Shown here one piece after another: positions 26,880-36,086 of a stretch of 64,000 nucleotides of DNA. This DNA is from Leuconostocaceae bacterium ESL0723 (GTDB lineage: Bacteria > Bacillota > Bacilli > Lactobacillales > Lactobacillaceae), in the NCBI GenBank assembly GCA_029392055.1, contig CP113928.1:990501-1054500 (forward strand). Direction: 5' to 3'. Below the pieces are notes generated by a model. The model saw only the letters and a program-made list of their open reading frames with translations. It was not told the DNA's origin and searched no databases. Both the position numbers and the translations under genes were made by a program. Every line of letters starts with the position of its first letter. Positions within the stretch are counted from its first letter, which is position 1.

Positions 26880-27701
26880 ATGCAAATTTTAACGGATTCG
26901 ATTTTAAAAGAGGTCATCGTGCCCCGTCAAAGTGACACCCACAAGGGCAATTATGGTAAGGTGCTGATTATTGGTGGTACCGACCAGCTGGGTGGGGCGA
27001 CCCTGATGAACAGCCTGGCCGCGGTTAACAGCGGGGCTGGCTTGGTCAGTGTGGCCACTGACCCAGTTAACTTCACCGCCGTCCACAGTCGCCTACCAGA
27101 AGCGATGGTGATCGATTTCCACCAGGACTTAACCAAGTACATTCAATCGGTCAACGTGGTCCTGATTGGTTCCGGTTTGGGCAATGCCTACGACATTTTG
27201 GAAAAAACCCTGCCGGCCATTCAGGCCAATCAAACCTTAATTATTGATGGTTCGGCCCTGACCATGCTGTCAGAACGTCCTCTGCCCCTGCCAGATGCTC
27301 AACTAATTTTCACGCCTCATCAAATGGAATGGCAGCGCTTTGGCCAGGTCAAAATCGCTGACCAGGTCGACGTTGACAATAACTGGGCCGCCCTTAAAAA
27401 AATTGACCCAGAGGCGATTTTGGTACTCAAGAGTAATCACACGCAAATTTATTGGGATAATGAGGTTTACCAGCTTTCAGTTGGCGGTCCATACCAGGCC
27501 ACTGGTGGTATGGGGGATACCTTAGCCGGCATGGTGGCCGGCTTTACCGCCCAGTTCCATCCCCAGGGTCCAGCGGTTCTGGCAGCGACCTACGCCCACT
27601 CCGCCATTGCCCAGGAGCTGGCCCAGAAACGTTATGTCACCCTGCCAACCCTAATTAGTGCCTCCCTACCCGAGTTCATGTACCGCTATGCCGGCCAGTG
27701 A
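26880..27701 (+). CDS. nnrD: ADP-dependent (S)-NAD(P)H-hydrate dehydratase
   Basis: Repairs damaged NAD(P)H hydrates. 273 residues, ribokinase-like fold, with GNYGKVLIIGGT near residue 22, GSGLGNA near 100 and GGMGDTLAGMVAGF near 210. The epimerase partner domain (NnrE) is not fused. AAAGGAG lies 7 bases before ATG 26880. First of a short plus-strand run with exoA. Confidence 0.95.
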   Translation: MQILTDSILKEVIVPRQSDTHKGNYGKVLIIGGTDQLGGATLMNSLAAVNSGAGLVSVATDPVNFTAVHSRLPEAMVIDFHQDLTKYIQSVNVVLIGSGLGNAYDILEKTLPAIQANQTLIIDGSALTMLSERPLPLPDAQLIFTPHQMEWQRFGQVKIADQVDVDNNWAALKKIDPEAILVLKSNHTQIYWDNEVYQLSVGGPYQATGGMGDTLAGMVAGFTAQFHPQGPAVLAATYAHSAIAQELAQKRYVTLPTLISASLPEFMYRYAGQ

Positions 27702-27743
27702 TTGTGTTACACTATGTGAAAAAAGTGTAGAAGAGGTCCTATT

Positions 27744-28562
27744 TTGAAATTTGTATCCTGGAACATCGATTCGATTAATGCGGCCGTTCAAAACAGCAGT
27801 GACCGCGGTAAAATGTCATGGCAAACCCTGGAAAAGATTGCGGCAGCGGATGTTGAAATCGTAGCTATACAAGAAACCAAGTTACGTGAGACCGGCTTAA
27901 CTGGTCCCCAGCAAACCGCCCTCGACAAGCTTTTCCCGGGCTATTTTACTTACACAACTTCTAGCAGTGCCCGGCCTAGCTACGCCGGTACCTTAATGCT
28001 TGCCAAGCACGAGCCCATCAGCGTGGACTACCCTAAGATTGGGGCCCCCGACGACATGGACTTAGAAGGCCGGATTATTACCCTAGAATACCCGGATTAC
28101 TATGTCTCAACGGTCTACACGCCTAATTCTGGTAGTAACCTTGACCGCCTAGCCTACCGTGGTCAGTGGGATGATGCCTACCGGGCCTACATCAACCAGC
28201 TGAATGAAAAGAAGCCAGTTATCTTTAGTGGTGATATGAACGTGGCCCATGAGCCAATTGATTTGAAGCACCCCGAAAGCAACCATCACAATGCTGGTTT
28301 TACTGATCAAGAACGTGAAAAGTTCACCGACCTGCTAGCTGCCGGCTATGTTGATACCCTCCGGCACCAGCACCCCGAAACGCCGGGCATTTATACCTGG
28401 TGGGCCCAGCGGTCAAAAACCAGTAAGATTAACAACTCTGGGTGGCGGATTGACTACTACCTGGTCAGCCAGTCCTTGGAGGACAAGGTGGTTGATACCA
28501 GCGTCGTGGACACTGGTGAACGCCGGGATCATGCCCCTCTTCAACTAGAAATTAACCTATAA
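27744..28562 (+). CDS. exoA: Exodeoxyribonuclease III (AP endonuclease)
   Basis: Base-excision repair nuclease of the xthA/exoA family. 272 residues with FVSWNIDSINA, IQETKLRE near 45, SGDMNVAHEPIDL near 160 and the terminal RRDHAPL. The start codon is TTG at 27744, with AGAGG 8 bases upstream; no ATG nearby fits. Ends in a terminator shared with the facing exonuclease gene. Confidence 0.96.
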   Translation: MKFVSWNIDSINAAVQNSSDRGKMSWQTLEKIAAADVEIVAIQETKLRETGLTGPQQTALDKLFPGYFTYTTSSSARPSYAGTLMLAKHEPISVDYPKIGAPDDMDLEGRIITLEYPDYYVSTVYTPNSGSNLDRLAYRGQWDDAYRAYINQLNEKKPVIFSGDMNVAHEPIDLKHPESNHHNAGFTDQEREKFTDLLAAGYVDTLRHQHPETPGIYTWWAQRSKTSKINNSGWRIDYYLVSQSLEDKVVDTSVVDTGERRDHAPLQLEINL

Positions 28563-28585
28563 AAAAGCCCCTGAGGGGCTTTTTT
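28561..28585. terminator. Bidirectional terminator
   Basis: Stem AAAAAAGCCCC/GGGGCTTTTTT with loop TGA between exoA (plus) and the DnaQ-like gene (minus). Confidence 0.93.
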
Positions 28586-29117
28586 ATTTATAACGGACAA
28601 AGGGTTTAATGGCTTGATCACCAAACTGCTGGTCCTGATAAATTAAAATCTCAGCCGCCGCCACCGCATCGTCTAAGGCGTTGTGGTGGTGCTCCAGGTC
28701 AATATCGAGTTCATCAGCGACCGTGTTTAACTTGTGGTTAGGAAACTCCGGGAAAAAATGCCGGCTGGTTTGGACCGTGTCAATCAGTTGGTAATGGGGT
28801 TCTTCCATCCCATAATAACTCAGCGTGGCCTTTAAAACCCCGCTATCAAACTGGGCATTGTGGGCTACCACCAACTGGTTTTCCGTGAAAAGTGGCGAAA
28901 TTTTAGGCCAAATCTCCGAAAATTTAGGGGCTTGGGCCACTGTTTTAGCCGTTAGTCCATGAATCTGGGTGTTACTCCGGCTAAAATAAGTTTCCGGCTT
29001 AATGAGGGTGTAGAGTTGGTCAACTATCTGATTATCCCGGACGACTGCCAGCGCCAGTGAAGCTGCTGAATGCCGTTCATGGTTGGCCGTTTCAAAATCT
29101 ATGGCAACAAAGTTCAT
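28584..29117 (-). CDS. DnaQ-like 3'-5' exonuclease
   Basis: 177-residue DEDDh exonuclease, the class of the DNA polymerase III epsilon subunit. Visible acidic motifs: VAIDFETAN (D6, E8), VVAHNAQFD near 84-92, and HHHNALDDAVAA near 140-150. No polymerase or helicase domain is attached, so the substrate (proofreading, repair or RNA) cannot be assigned. Overlaps rimI by 4 bases. Confidence 0.85.
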   Translation of the reverse strand: MNFVAIDFETANHERHSAASLALAVVRDNQIVDQLYTLIKPETYFSRSNTQIHGLTAKTVAQAPKFSEIWPKISPLFTENQLVVAHNAQFDSGVLKATLSYYGMEEPHYQLIDTVQTSRHFFPEFPNHKLNTVADELDIDLEHHHNALDDAVAAAEILIYQDQQFGDQAIKPFVRYK

Positions 29118-29569
29118 CGTAATGCTAACTCCATCCGTATCAAATTCTGCCCTTCCCGGTTCACCCGAGCGGCCACTGGTCGAAAGCCGTACTTTTGGTA
29201 GATATGGCGGGCCACCGCATTATCGGCAACCACCTCCAACCACACCAAAGATAAGTCCTGCTCCTGCGCCCAGGCGAGGGCGTGTTCCAAAAGGGCTTGG
29301 CCATATCCCTGCCCCTGATAGGCCCGCAAAACCGCCAGACCGACTTCGCGGTTAGCAATGGAAGCCAGGCCAATCGCCTGGTCAGCCTGCTGGACATCGC
29401 GGTGTAAAAGCCAGGTCTGGGCAGGGCCTTCGGGTTCACTGGCGACCTCTTCTTCCTCAGCCACGGTGAACTGGTCACTCTCCTGCCACAGCTGGGCTAG
29501 TAGTTCCTGAGCCTGGCTGGCCTGCTGCAAGTCTAAGGGTGCAATCCAAACTGAATCCTGACTGTTCAT
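29114..29569 (-). CDS. rimI: GNAT N-acetyltransferase, RimI type
   Basis: 151 residues with the acetyl-CoA loop AYQGQGYGQALLEHAL near 88-103 and the RimI-type tail NAVARHIYQKYGF. RimI acetylates the N-terminus of ribosomal protein S18, but here its position beside tsaE is the main support; other GNAT substrates are possible. TsaB and TsaD, its frequent neighbours, are not in the window. Overlaps tsaE by 4 bases. Confidence 0.82.
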   Translation of the reverse strand: MNSQDSVWIAPLDLQQASQAQELLAQLWQESDQFTVAEEEEVASEPEGPAQTWLLHRDVQQADQAIGLASIANREVGLAVLRAYQGQGYGQALLEHALAWAQEQDLSLVWLEVVADNAVARHIYQKYGFRPVAARVNREGQNLIRMELALR

Positions 29570-30021
29570 AGGGCCGCCTCAAGGGTTGCCGCCGAGCCGT
29601 GCCCAGTCACTTCGATTTGTCGAAAATCGTCACCGCCACTATCTTGGCGTTGAAAGTCAATGGCTAGGTAATCCTGGGGCAGCAGGTCGGCCATGTACTG
29701 GGGCCATTCAATCAGGGTCACGCCGTCAGTACCAATGTAATCCTCAAAACCCTGGTCTTCCGCGCCGGTGTCAGCCAAACGGTAGGCATCAAAATGGTAA
29801 ATCGGAAAGGCATCACCCTGGTAAATATTTAAGATATTAAAGGTTGGACTTTTAATCCGGCCCTTAACACCGAGAGCCTTGGCAAAACCCTGGGTGAAGG
29901 TGGTCTTGCCGGCTCCCAAGTCGCCACGTAAGGTGATGATCAAACCCGGTTTAGCCAGGTGAGCGACCTTTTGAGCCAGCTCCTGGGTTGCCGCCGGGCT
30001 TCGTGTGGTAAATGTTTTCAT
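29566..30021 (-). CDS. tsaE: tRNA threonylcarbamoyladenosine biosynthesis ATPase TsaE
   Basis: ATPase partner of TsaB/TsaD in t6A37 formation. About 151 residues with P-loop RGDLGAGKTTFTQG near 33 and SPTFNILNIYQ near 58. The start is ATG 30021 (MKTFTTRSP), typical for the family; a frame extension to 30069 would add 16 unrelated residues. No Shine-Dalgarno is present, and TACAAT ends six bases upstream, so the mRNA may be leaderless. Confidence 0.93.
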   Translation of the reverse strand: MKTFTTRSPAATQELAQKVAHLAKPGLIITLRGDLGAGKTTFTQGFAKALGVKGRIKSPTFNILNIYQGDAFPIYHFDAYRLADTGAEDQGFEDYIGTDGVTLIEWPQYMADLLPQDYLAIDFQRQDSGGDDFRQIEVTGHGSAATLEAAL

Positions 30022-30027
30022 AAGGAT

Positions 30028-30033
30028 ATTGTA
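30028..30033 (-). promoter_or_regulatory. -10 box of tsaE, start at or beside the ATG
   Basis: TACAAT on the minus strand is followed by ATCCTT and ATG 30021. Eighteen of the 20 bases from this box through the first codons match the rsgA promoter at 12121-12102. The -35 is weak. Confidence 0.6.
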
Positions 30034-30052
30034 CACCCTCGACCAGCAGCTT

Positions 30053-30083
30053 TTGACACGGTTTGGCAAAGTTGTACTATAAT
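30053..30083 (+). promoter_or_regulatory. alsD promoter
   Basis: TTGACA (30053-30058), a long 19-base spacer and TATAAT (30078-30083). Divergent from the tsaE promoter 20 bases away. Confidence 0.65.
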
Positions 30084-30096
30084 TGTTTTATTCAGT

Positions 30097-30116
30097 ACCG
30101 GCCTAATTAAGCCGGT
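30097..30116 (+). other. Small hairpin in the alsD leader
   Basis: ACCGGC and GCCGGT pair around an 8-base loop in the predicted 5' leader, just before the AAAGGAG ribosome site. It has no T run, so it is not a terminator; it may stabilise the message. Confidence 0.45.
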
Positions 30117-30133
30117 GAAATAAAGGAGCCATA

Positions 30134-30856
30134 ATGACAAAAGACACACTCTACCAAGAAGGCACCATGCAGATGCTTTCCGAAAAACTTTTGGAAGGAA
30201 CCCTTTCACTTAAGGATTTAATGCAGCATGGTAACTATGGTATCGGGACAGGACCAGGGATTGCTGGGGAGTTAATTATTTTAGATGGCAAGGCTTACCA
30301 CATCTTGGGTTCGGGTCGCATCGAAGAACCACCTACCACCTTTTCAGTGCCCTTTGCTAATGCCCACGAGGGTGACTTTAAGAAATTTGGCGACTACCAA
30401 GCCATTAACCTCCACGAGGCCCTCGATGACATCTGCGAAAAAATGAACGGGAACAACCAGTTCTTCGCCGTTCTAATTAAGGGTAAGTTCAGTAACATCC
30501 ACACCCGGTCAGCCGATGGGGCCAACAAGCCCTACCCTAGCCTGACCAAGATTGCCGAAGGGCAGCACGAGTTCTTCGCCCAAAACATCGACGGTCAACT
30601 GCTGAGCTACCACGCACCCAAGGTCTTCCAAGGCGTGACTGTAGAAGGCTTTCACAGCCACTTCCTGGCCGATGATCTTTCCATCGGTGGCCATGTCTTA
30701 GGCGGCCGTCTTGGTGACGTTGAGGTTTATATCCAACCAATTTCTAACTTTGTTGAACACCTACCTATCAACAACCAGACTTACCTGGATGCGGATTTAA
30801 ATGACCTTAGTAATTTGGATGCTGATATCAAAGCCGCTGAAGAACAACGCAAATAA
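30134..30856 (+). CDS. alsD: Alpha-acetolactate decarboxylase
   Basis: Converts alpha-acetolactate to acetoin, removing excess pyruvate and balancing branched-chain amino acid synthesis. 240 residues with GNYGIGTGPGIAGELI near 36, a central conserved DG and the zinc/catalytic GFHSHFLADD near 175 and GGHVLGG near 188. Acetolactate synthase (alsS) is not adjacent, so it stands alone with its own promoter and terminator. Confidence 0.95.
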   Translation: MTKDTLYQEGTMQMLSEKLLEGTLSLKDLMQHGNYGIGTGPGIAGELIILDGKAYHILGSGRIEEPPTTFSVPFANAHEGDFKKFGDYQAINLHEALDDICEKMNGNNQFFAVLIKGKFSNIHTRSADGANKPYPSLTKIAEGQHEFFAQNIDGQLLSYHAPKVFQGVTVEGFHSHFLADDLSIGGHVLGGRLGDVEVYIQPISNFVEHLPINNQTYLDADLNDLSNLDADIKAAEEQRK

Positions 30857-30881
30857 AAAAGACGCTTCGGCGTCTTTTTTT
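30855..30881. terminator. Bidirectional terminator
   Basis: Stem GACGC/GCGTC with a TTCG loop, flanked by A and T runs, between alsD (plus) and queA (minus). Confidence 0.92.
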
Positions 30882-31941
30882 ATTTATAAACATACATGGC
30901 ATCACCGAAACTAAAGAAACGGTATTCCTGGTCAACGGCGTGCTGGTAAGCCTGTAAAATATTTTCCCGGCCCGTAAAGGCCGCCACTAGCATGACTAGG
31001 GTTGACTTGGGTAGGTGGAAGTTGGTAATGAAAGCATCCACAACTTGCCAGTGGTAACCGGGCTTGATAAAGATATCGGTCCAACCCGAATCAGCCTGGA
31101 GGTCGCCATCAAACTTAGTCCCAATGGTTTCCAGGGTGCGAATAGTGGTTGTCCCGGTGGCCACAATCCGACCACCGGCCTTACGCACCGCGTTTAAAGT
31201 GTCAGCAGCCCGCTGGTCTAACTGGTAGAACTCGGAATGCATCTTGTGGTCGTCGATGTTTTCTTCTTCCACCGGACGGAAGGTCCCAAGGCCCACATGG
31301 AGGGTGAGTTCGACGGTTTTAACCCCCTTTTGGCGAACTTTATCCAACAATTCTGGCGTCCAGTGCAGGCCAGCAGTTGGGGCAGCCGCCGAACCTTCGA
31401 CCTTAGAATAAACGGTCTGATAGCGCTCCTGGTCTGGTAACTTTTCTTTGATATAAGGTGGCAGCGGCATTTCGCCTAATTGGTCGAGCAGCTCCATGAA
31501 AATTCCCTGGTAGTGGAGTTCCAGGTAGCGACCACCGTGCTCCAACTCACCCACGACGGTCGCGGTCATGACTGGGTTGTCCGGGTCGGTACCAAATACA
31601 ATCGTCGATCCCACCGGCGATTTCTTAGCCGGCTTGACCAGGGTTTCCCAAACATCACCGTGGTCCTGACGGAGCAAAAGCACCTCAGCGTGACCACCAG
31701 TAGTTGGCCGAACCCCGTGCAGGCGGGCGGGCAGGACCCGTGAATTATTCATGACCAAGGCGTCCCCAGGATTTAAGTAATCTAAAATGTCATAAAAATG
31801 ACGGTCCTGGTAGGCACCAGTTTTGGCATTTAAGACCAGGAGGCGGGAAGCATCCCGCTGCTTTAGGGGTGTCTGCGCAATTAGGCGCTCGGGCAGGTCA
31901 TAATCAAAATCAGCTAGTTGATAATGTTTTTCTTCAGTCAT
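30880..31941 (-). CDS. queA: S-adenosylmethionine:tRNA ribosyltransferase-isomerase QueA
   Basis: Adds the epoxyqueuosine precursor ring in tRNA queuosine synthesis. 353 residues with [15 protein letters not shown] at the start, [15 protein letters not shown] near 56, and [11 protein letters not shown] near 190. Follows ruvB by 21 bases. Tgt and QueG are not in this window. Confidence 0.96.
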   Translation of the reverse strand: MTEEKHYQLADFDYDLPERLIAQTPLKQRDASRLLVLNAKTGAYQDRHFYDILDYLNPGDALVMNNSRVLPARLHGVRPTTGGHAEVLLLRQDHGDVWETLVKPAKKSPVGSTIVFGTDPDNPVMTATVVGELEHGGRYLELHYQGIFMELLDQLGEMPLPPYIKEKLPDQERYQTVYSKVEGSAAAPTAGLHWTPELLDKVRQKGVKTVELTLHVGLGTFRPVEEENIDDHKMHSEFYQLDQRAADTLNAVRKAGGRIVATGTTTIRTLETIGTKFDGDLQADSGWTDIFIKPGYHWQVVDAFITNFHLPKSTLVMLVAAFTGRENILQAYQHAVDQEYRFFSFGDAMYVYK

Positions 31942-31962
31942 CCTCGTAAACTTTCATGTCAC

Positions 31963-33018
31963 TTACTGCTCATCTGGTACCGGCCGGCCCAAGTGACGGT
32001 AGGCCGCTGGTGTGACCATCCGGCCCCGGGGGGTCCGCTGCAAGAAACCAACCTGCAAGAGATAGGGCTCGACCATCGATTCCAGGGTATCGGCTTCCTC
32101 ACCGATATTGGCCGCTAGGGTATTTAACCCGACTGGCCCGCCGTGATAGTAGTCCATCATCGTCGTCAACAGCTTGTGGTCAATTTCATCTAAGCCCTGC
32201 TCGTCAACCCGTAGCTTATCTAAGGCCTGATTCACAATTTCCGTGTCAATGGCTTCCTTACCAGCGACCTGGGCGAAGTCACGCACCCGCTTTAAGAGAC
32301 GGTTAGCAATTCGGGGTGTCCCCCGCGAACGCGAAGCAATGTCGTGGGCCCCAGTCTCAGTAATTGGCGCCTCAAAAATATCCGCGGTACGCTGGACAAT
32401 TTCCTGGAGCTCTTCAGGCTTGTAGTAGGCCAGTGAATTGATAATCCCGAACCGATCCCGCAGGGGCTTGGAAAGCATCCCTGGTCGGGTCGTGGCCCCA
32501 ATCAAGGTAAAGGGTGGCAGAGGAAAGTGCACCGCCCGGGCCGTGGGCCCCTGGCCAACCATGATATCAACGAAGTAGTCCTCCATGGCGGAGTACAAGA
32601 TTTCTTCGATATTGGTTGGCAGGCGGTGAATTTCATCAATGAAGAGAACATCGCCCGGTTCCAACTCATTTAAAACGGCGACTAAGTCACCGGTCTTTTC
32701 AATGGCAGGACCCGAAGTGGTCTTGATATTGACCCCCATCTCATTGGCCACAATCATGGCCAGGGTCGTTTTCCCTAGACCGGGTGGGCCAAAGAGCAGG
32801 GTGTGATCCAAGGCCTCCTCGCGCTGCTTAGCCGCCGCAATGTAGACACCCAACTCCTCTTTAAGGGCGGTTTGACCAATGTATTCTTTTAGATACTGGG
32901 GACGCAGGGATAGCTCAGTCGCCTGGTCAGCAGCGTTCGCATCGGCATGGCGTAAGATATCGTCAGTCTCGTTATGATCTTCGTACCAAGAATTAAATTG
33001 TGGCTCAGAATCAGTCAT
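31963..33018 (-). CDS. ruvB: Holliday junction branch migration ATPase RuvB
   Basis: Motor of branch migration. 351 residues with Walker [12 protein letters not shown] near 76, Walker B IDEIHRL near 125, sensor region [17 protein letters not shown] and a C-terminal winged helix. RuvA, its DNA-binding partner and usual upstream neighbour, is absent: the next gene upstream is a phosphoesterase. The gene itself is intact. Confidence 0.97.
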   Translation of the reverse strand: MTDSEPQFNSWYEDHNETDDILRHADANAADQATELSLRPQYLKEYIGQTALKEELGVYIAAAKQREEALDHTLLFGPPGLGKTTLAMIVANEMGVNIKTTSGPAIEKTGDLVAVLNELEPGDVLFIDEIHRLPTNIEEILYSAMEDYFVDIMVGQGPTARAVHFPLPPFTLIGATTRPGMLSKPLRDRFGIINSLAYYKPEELQEIVQRTADIFEAPITETGAHDIASRSRGTPRIANRLLKRVRDFAQVAGKEAIDTEIVNQALDKLRVDEQGLDEIDHKLLTTMMDYYHGGPVGLNTLAANIGEEADTLESMVEPYLLQVGFLQRTPRGRMVTPAAYRHLGRPVPDEQ

Positions 33019-33046
33019 AATTTCCTTTTGAAAGCAGGATTTAAAC

Positions 33047-33589
33047 CTACAGAGGACGGTTAACCTTGACCGTCAAACTAGGGACAGGCTCTTGCTGCCG
33101 GTTATAGAAGGTTACCACAAAGTGCTGGTCATCAGCAGTCAAAACGGCATAGGTACCACCCAAATCAGCATGGGGTCCCTTGGGCAGCCGGATTGAACCC
33201 GGGTTAATGAAGAGCTTGTGGTCATAAACCTCAGCCCCTTCCAAGTGGGTGTGGCCAAACAAAACCACTTCTGCCCCGGCTTCGTTGGCCGCCTGGTTCA
33301 TTTCACTAAGGTTAGCCCACTGACCGGGCACAGTGGCGTCAAACAGGTGGCCGTGGGTTTGGAAGAAGGTAATCCCATCAATGGTTGTGGCCCGTGCATC
33401 GACAAAATCAGGGTCATCATCCATGTTACCAATCACCGTGGAAACACCGTCAAAGACCGGGTCATTGGCCGCCAGTTCAGAATCACCGTTATAGAACATT
33501 CCACACACCTTGCCGGACCACTTTTGAATGATTTGTTCTAAAATCTTCCGGTCGCCATGAATATCAGAAACAATTAAAAATTGATGCAT
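33047..33589 (-). CDS. YfcE/YsnB-type metallophosphoesterase
   Basis: 180-residue calcineurin-like phosphoesterase with metal motifs VSDIHGD (D9, H11), NGDSE, GNMDDD, THGHLFD and FGHTHLEG. The family cleaves phosphodiesters in vitro; the physiological substrate is unknown. Its stop overlaps nothing, but its start abuts the rdgB stop (33589), so it is cotranscribed with rdgB and murI, as in many Firmicutes. Confidence 0.9.
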   Translation of the reverse strand: MHQFLIVSDIHGDRKILEQIIQKWSGKVCGMFYNGDSELAANDPVFDGVSTVIGNMDDDPDFVDARATTIDGITFFQTHGHLFDATVPGQWANLSEMNQAANEAGAEVVLFGHTHLEGAEVYDHKLFINPGSIRLPKGPHADLGGTYAVLTADDQHFVVTFYNRQQEPVPSLTVKVNRPL

Positions 33590-34200
33590 TATTCTCCTCC
33601 TTTAAGCCAATCCGGCAACTCCTGGGCCAGTTGCTGTAAGGCCAGCCCGCGGTGACTAACCTGGTTTTTTTGACTGGCTGTCAGTTGGGCAAAGGTCTTG
33701 CCATAGGCCGGGACATAAAAAATCGGGTCATAACCAAAGCCCTGGTCCCCAACCGGCGCGGTCGTGATTTCACCAGCGACGACCCCCTGGGTAACCAAGG
33801 ACTGCCGTCCAGGGCCAACCAGCACAATAACAGTGGTGAAATTAGCGCCCCGGTCCTTAGTAGGTACGCCGGCCATCTTGGCCAACACCTTCTTAACATT
33901 AGCCGCATCATCGTGGTCACCAGCATAGCGGGCCGAGTAAACGCCGGGTTCGCCGTTTAAGGCCTGCACCGATAGTCCTGAATCATCAGCCAGGACAAAG
34001 TCATCGGGATAGAGCCGGGCAATCGCCGTCGCCTTTTTCTCGGCATTACTAGTGAAGGTTTGGCCATCCTCGACCACTGGGGGCACATCAGCCAGGTCAG
34101 CAATCGAGACCGCCTTTAGCTCCGGTGCAATCGGACCAATAATAGCCTCGATTTCTTTAATTTTATTAGGATTGTGGCTGGCAATAATTAAGCGGGGCAT
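33589..34200 (-). CDS. rdgB: XTP/dITP diphosphatase (RdgB/Ham1)
   Basis: House-cleaning enzyme removing ITP, dITP and XTP. 203 residues with SHNPNKIKEIEAI near 8-20, LADDSGLSVQALNGEPGVYSAR region near 70-90 (motif DDSGL), GYDPIFYVP near 155 and SHRGLALQQ near 182. Between murI (11 bases) and the phosphoesterase, the conserved murI-rdgB-ysnB order. Confidence 0.96.
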   Translation of the reverse strand: MPRLIIASHNPNKIKEIEAIIGPIAPELKAVSIADLADVPPVVEDGQTFTSNAEKKATAIARLYPDDFVLADDSGLSVQALNGEPGVYSARYAGDHDDAANVKKVLAKMAGVPTKDRGANFTTVIVLVGPGRQSLVTQGVVAGEITTAPVGDQGFGYDPIFYVPAYGKTFAQLTASQKNQVSHRGLALQQLAQELPDWLKGGE

Positions 34201-34211
34201 GTGGCCCTCCT

Positions 34212-35033
34212 TTATACCTGGGTTTGACTCAAATCAAGGTGTTCAATTTTACGTCCTGGCTGTTGACCCAACCATTCCTGGGCGATGGTTTCAAAGGCCG
34301 CTAGGTCACCAGTGGTAAACAACCGACTGGCTCCAACCTTCTGAGACTGGTTTGCTAAGCCATGCTCAGCCAGGTATTGCTTGAGGAACTGGGCGGTCGC
34401 CTTACCAGCGTCAATTAGGGCCACCGATGGTCCTACTGCTGCTTGAATCAAATCGGCCATCAAGGGAAAGTGGGTACAACCTAAAATCAGGGTATCCACC
34501 GCTGCATCCTTCAAAGGCGCCAGATGTTGATCCACCGCCGCCTGTAAGCTGCTATCTTCAAAACGGTCGGCTTCCACCCACTTCACAAAGTCGGGCTCGG
34601 CCTGGGCCAAGACTGTGGCCTGGGGCGCCAAATCAGCCAGCTCTTCCTGGTAGCGCTTAGAATCAACAGTCCCCTTGGTGGCAATTAGACCAATCTTCCC
34701 TGCTGGGCTGGCCTTGGCTGCCGCCTGAGCCCCGGCATCAATCACCCCAATGACAGGAATAGATAGGCGTTCTTGCAAGGTGGGCAAGGCCCGGGCAGTA
34801 GCCGTGTTACAGGCGATGACCAGTAACTTGATATTAAATTGGTTGACCAAAAAATCGGCAATTTCGTTACTATATTGCACAATTTCAGCAGCGCTACGCG
34901 GACCATAAGGCATGCGGGCCGTGTCACCTACATAGATGAACTGTTCATGTGGCAAAAGTTGCTCAGCGGCCTTTAAGACGGTTAAACCACCCACCCCTGA
35001 ATCAAACATGCCAATTGCTTGGTTATTCTTCAT
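34212..35033 (-). CDS. murI: Glutamate racemase
   Basis: Makes D-glutamate for MurD. 273 residues with FDSGVGGLTV near residue 9, VIACNTATARAL near 73 (catalytic Cys) and LGCTHFPL near 186 (second catalytic Cys). ATG 35033 has no ribosome site; a CATAAT box ends seven bases upstream, so the transcript probably begins at the start codon. First gene of murI-rdgB-yfcE. Confidence 0.96.
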   Translation of the reverse strand: MKNNQAIGMFDSGVGGLTVLKAAEQLLPHEQFIYVGDTARMPYGPRSAAEIVQYSNEIADFLVNQFNIKLLVIACNTATARALPTLQERLSIPVIGVIDAGAQAAAKASPAGKIGLIATKGTVDSKRYQEELADLAPQATVLAQAEPDFVKWVEADRFEDSSLQAAVDQHLAPLKDAAVDTLILGCTHFPLMADLIQAAVGPSVALIDAGKATAQFLKQYLAEHGLANQSQKVGASRLFTTGDLAAFETIAQEWLGQQPGRKIEHLDLSQTQV

Positions 35034-35040
35034 AGTATTA

Positions 35041-35068
35041 ATTATGAACAGATGGGGTCAGAATGCAA
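35041..35068 (-). promoter_or_regulatory. murI promoter, start at or beside the ATG
   Basis: On the minus strand TTGCAT (about 35068-35063), 16 bases, CATAAT (35046-35041), then seven bases and ATG 35033. Confidence 0.6.
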
Positions 35069-35122
35069 GCACTGCACCCCCAAAGCAAGTCCTTTTGTTA
35101 TAATAAGAATTTGAAAGGATAA

Positions 35123-36058
35123 ATGCCCATGAACAACCAAAGTTACCGCCAAATGCTAAAGGAAAATCAGGACGTCAACACCTTTGCCGTCACCCTGCTG
35201 CGGGACGCCCTCTTAAGCAACCTGCTGCAAAGTGATTACGACAGTATCACCTACTGGGCCGGCAAGGAACTCGCCCGACAGTTTCCCTTAGAAACATTGG
35301 ATGACATCAAGACTTTCTTCTACGCTGCCGGCTTAGGTGAAATTCTTTTGTCCGCTCAGAGCAGCACGAAGCAAACTTGGCGGCTTAGCGGCGTGATTGT
35401 TGATCAGCGGCTCAAAATCAACCCAGACCAACGGGCCGATTTCAGTCTAGAAGCTGGCTTCTTAGCCCAGCAACTTGAAAGCCAAACGGGTACCATTGCC
35501 GAAGCTAGTTACCACTACGCTGGCCGCAACAAAGGCATTACCATCGTGGTGGTTACCGACCTCAATCAAAAGGTTGACCGGGCTAACCCTTCTCAGCAGG
35601 TGGCCCTGCGCGATAACTTCTTACAACAAGCCCAGGATAATTCAGCCGGATCTGAGACGGCGACCCCTCAACCAACCGCTAGTCAGGATAGTACCCCGGC
35701 TCCTGCCAAGGATTCACCAGCTAAGAGCCAGACGACTACTGAGGCTTCACATCCAATCCAGTCAGAGGCCAAGGCCCTTGCGTCTGACAATCCTTCTGAG
35801 GCTGCCCAGCAAAGTCAATCCCAATCGGTGTCCAACAGTCAGAGCGCTGCCCAAGAGGCACCTGACCAGGCCAGCACAATCTTGGCCAGCTTTAACCAAA
35901 GCGCTAAGGAGCGTCAGTCCACGACCGAAACCAGTGAGTCAGCCCAGAGTGAAGCTGATTACACGGCTGATCCGGAGCAATCCATCACCGATTCGCTGTT
36001 AGCCTTTAACTTTGGCAGCGAGGCCCAGCCCAAGCATAATTCAGATCAAGACAAATAA
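35123..36058 (+). CDS. YslB-like (DUF2507) protein with a long Ser/Gln/Ala-rich tail
   Basis: 311 residues. The first 150 match the YslB/DUF2507 fold (TLLRDALLSNLLQ, YWAGKELARQFP near 44-56, LEAGFLAQQLE near 109-119); its role is unknown, and related folds bind small hydrophobic ligands. Residues about 155-311 are a low-complexity tail rich in S, Q, A, T and E, unusual because YslB proteins normally end near 150. Two similar short motifs stand out in it: STILASFNQS (251-260) and SLLAFNFGSE (291-300). ATG 35123 or 35129 could be the start. Divergent from murI. Confidence 0.75.
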   Translation: MPMNNQSYRQMLKENQDVNTFAVTLLRDALLSNLLQSDYDSITYWAGKELARQFPLETLDDIKTFFYAAGLGEILLSAQSSTKQTWRLSGVIVDQRLKINPDQRADFSLEAGFLAQQLESQTGTIAEASYHYAGRNKGITIVVVTDLNQKVDRANPSQQVALRDNFLQQAQDNSAGSETATPQPTASQDSTPAPAKDSPAKSQTTTEASHPIQSEAKALASDNPSEAAQQSQSQSVSNSQSAAQEAPDQASTILASFNQSAKERQSTTETSESAQSEADYTADPEQSITDSLLAFNFGSEAQPKHNSDQDK

Positions 36059-36059
36059 T

Positions 36060-36085
36060 AAAAAAGCACCTTCAGGTGCTTTTTT
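36060..36085. terminator. Bidirectional terminator
   Basis: Stem AAAAAGCACC/GGTGCTTTTT with loop TTCA between the YslB-like gene (plus) and the helicase (minus). Confidence 0.92.
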
Positions 36086-36086
36086 A

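Noticed and set aside
35475-36002. 175-codon alternative frame in the YslB-like gene
   Set aside because: Arg/Pro-rich translation of the low-complexity tail in another frame; no start signal.
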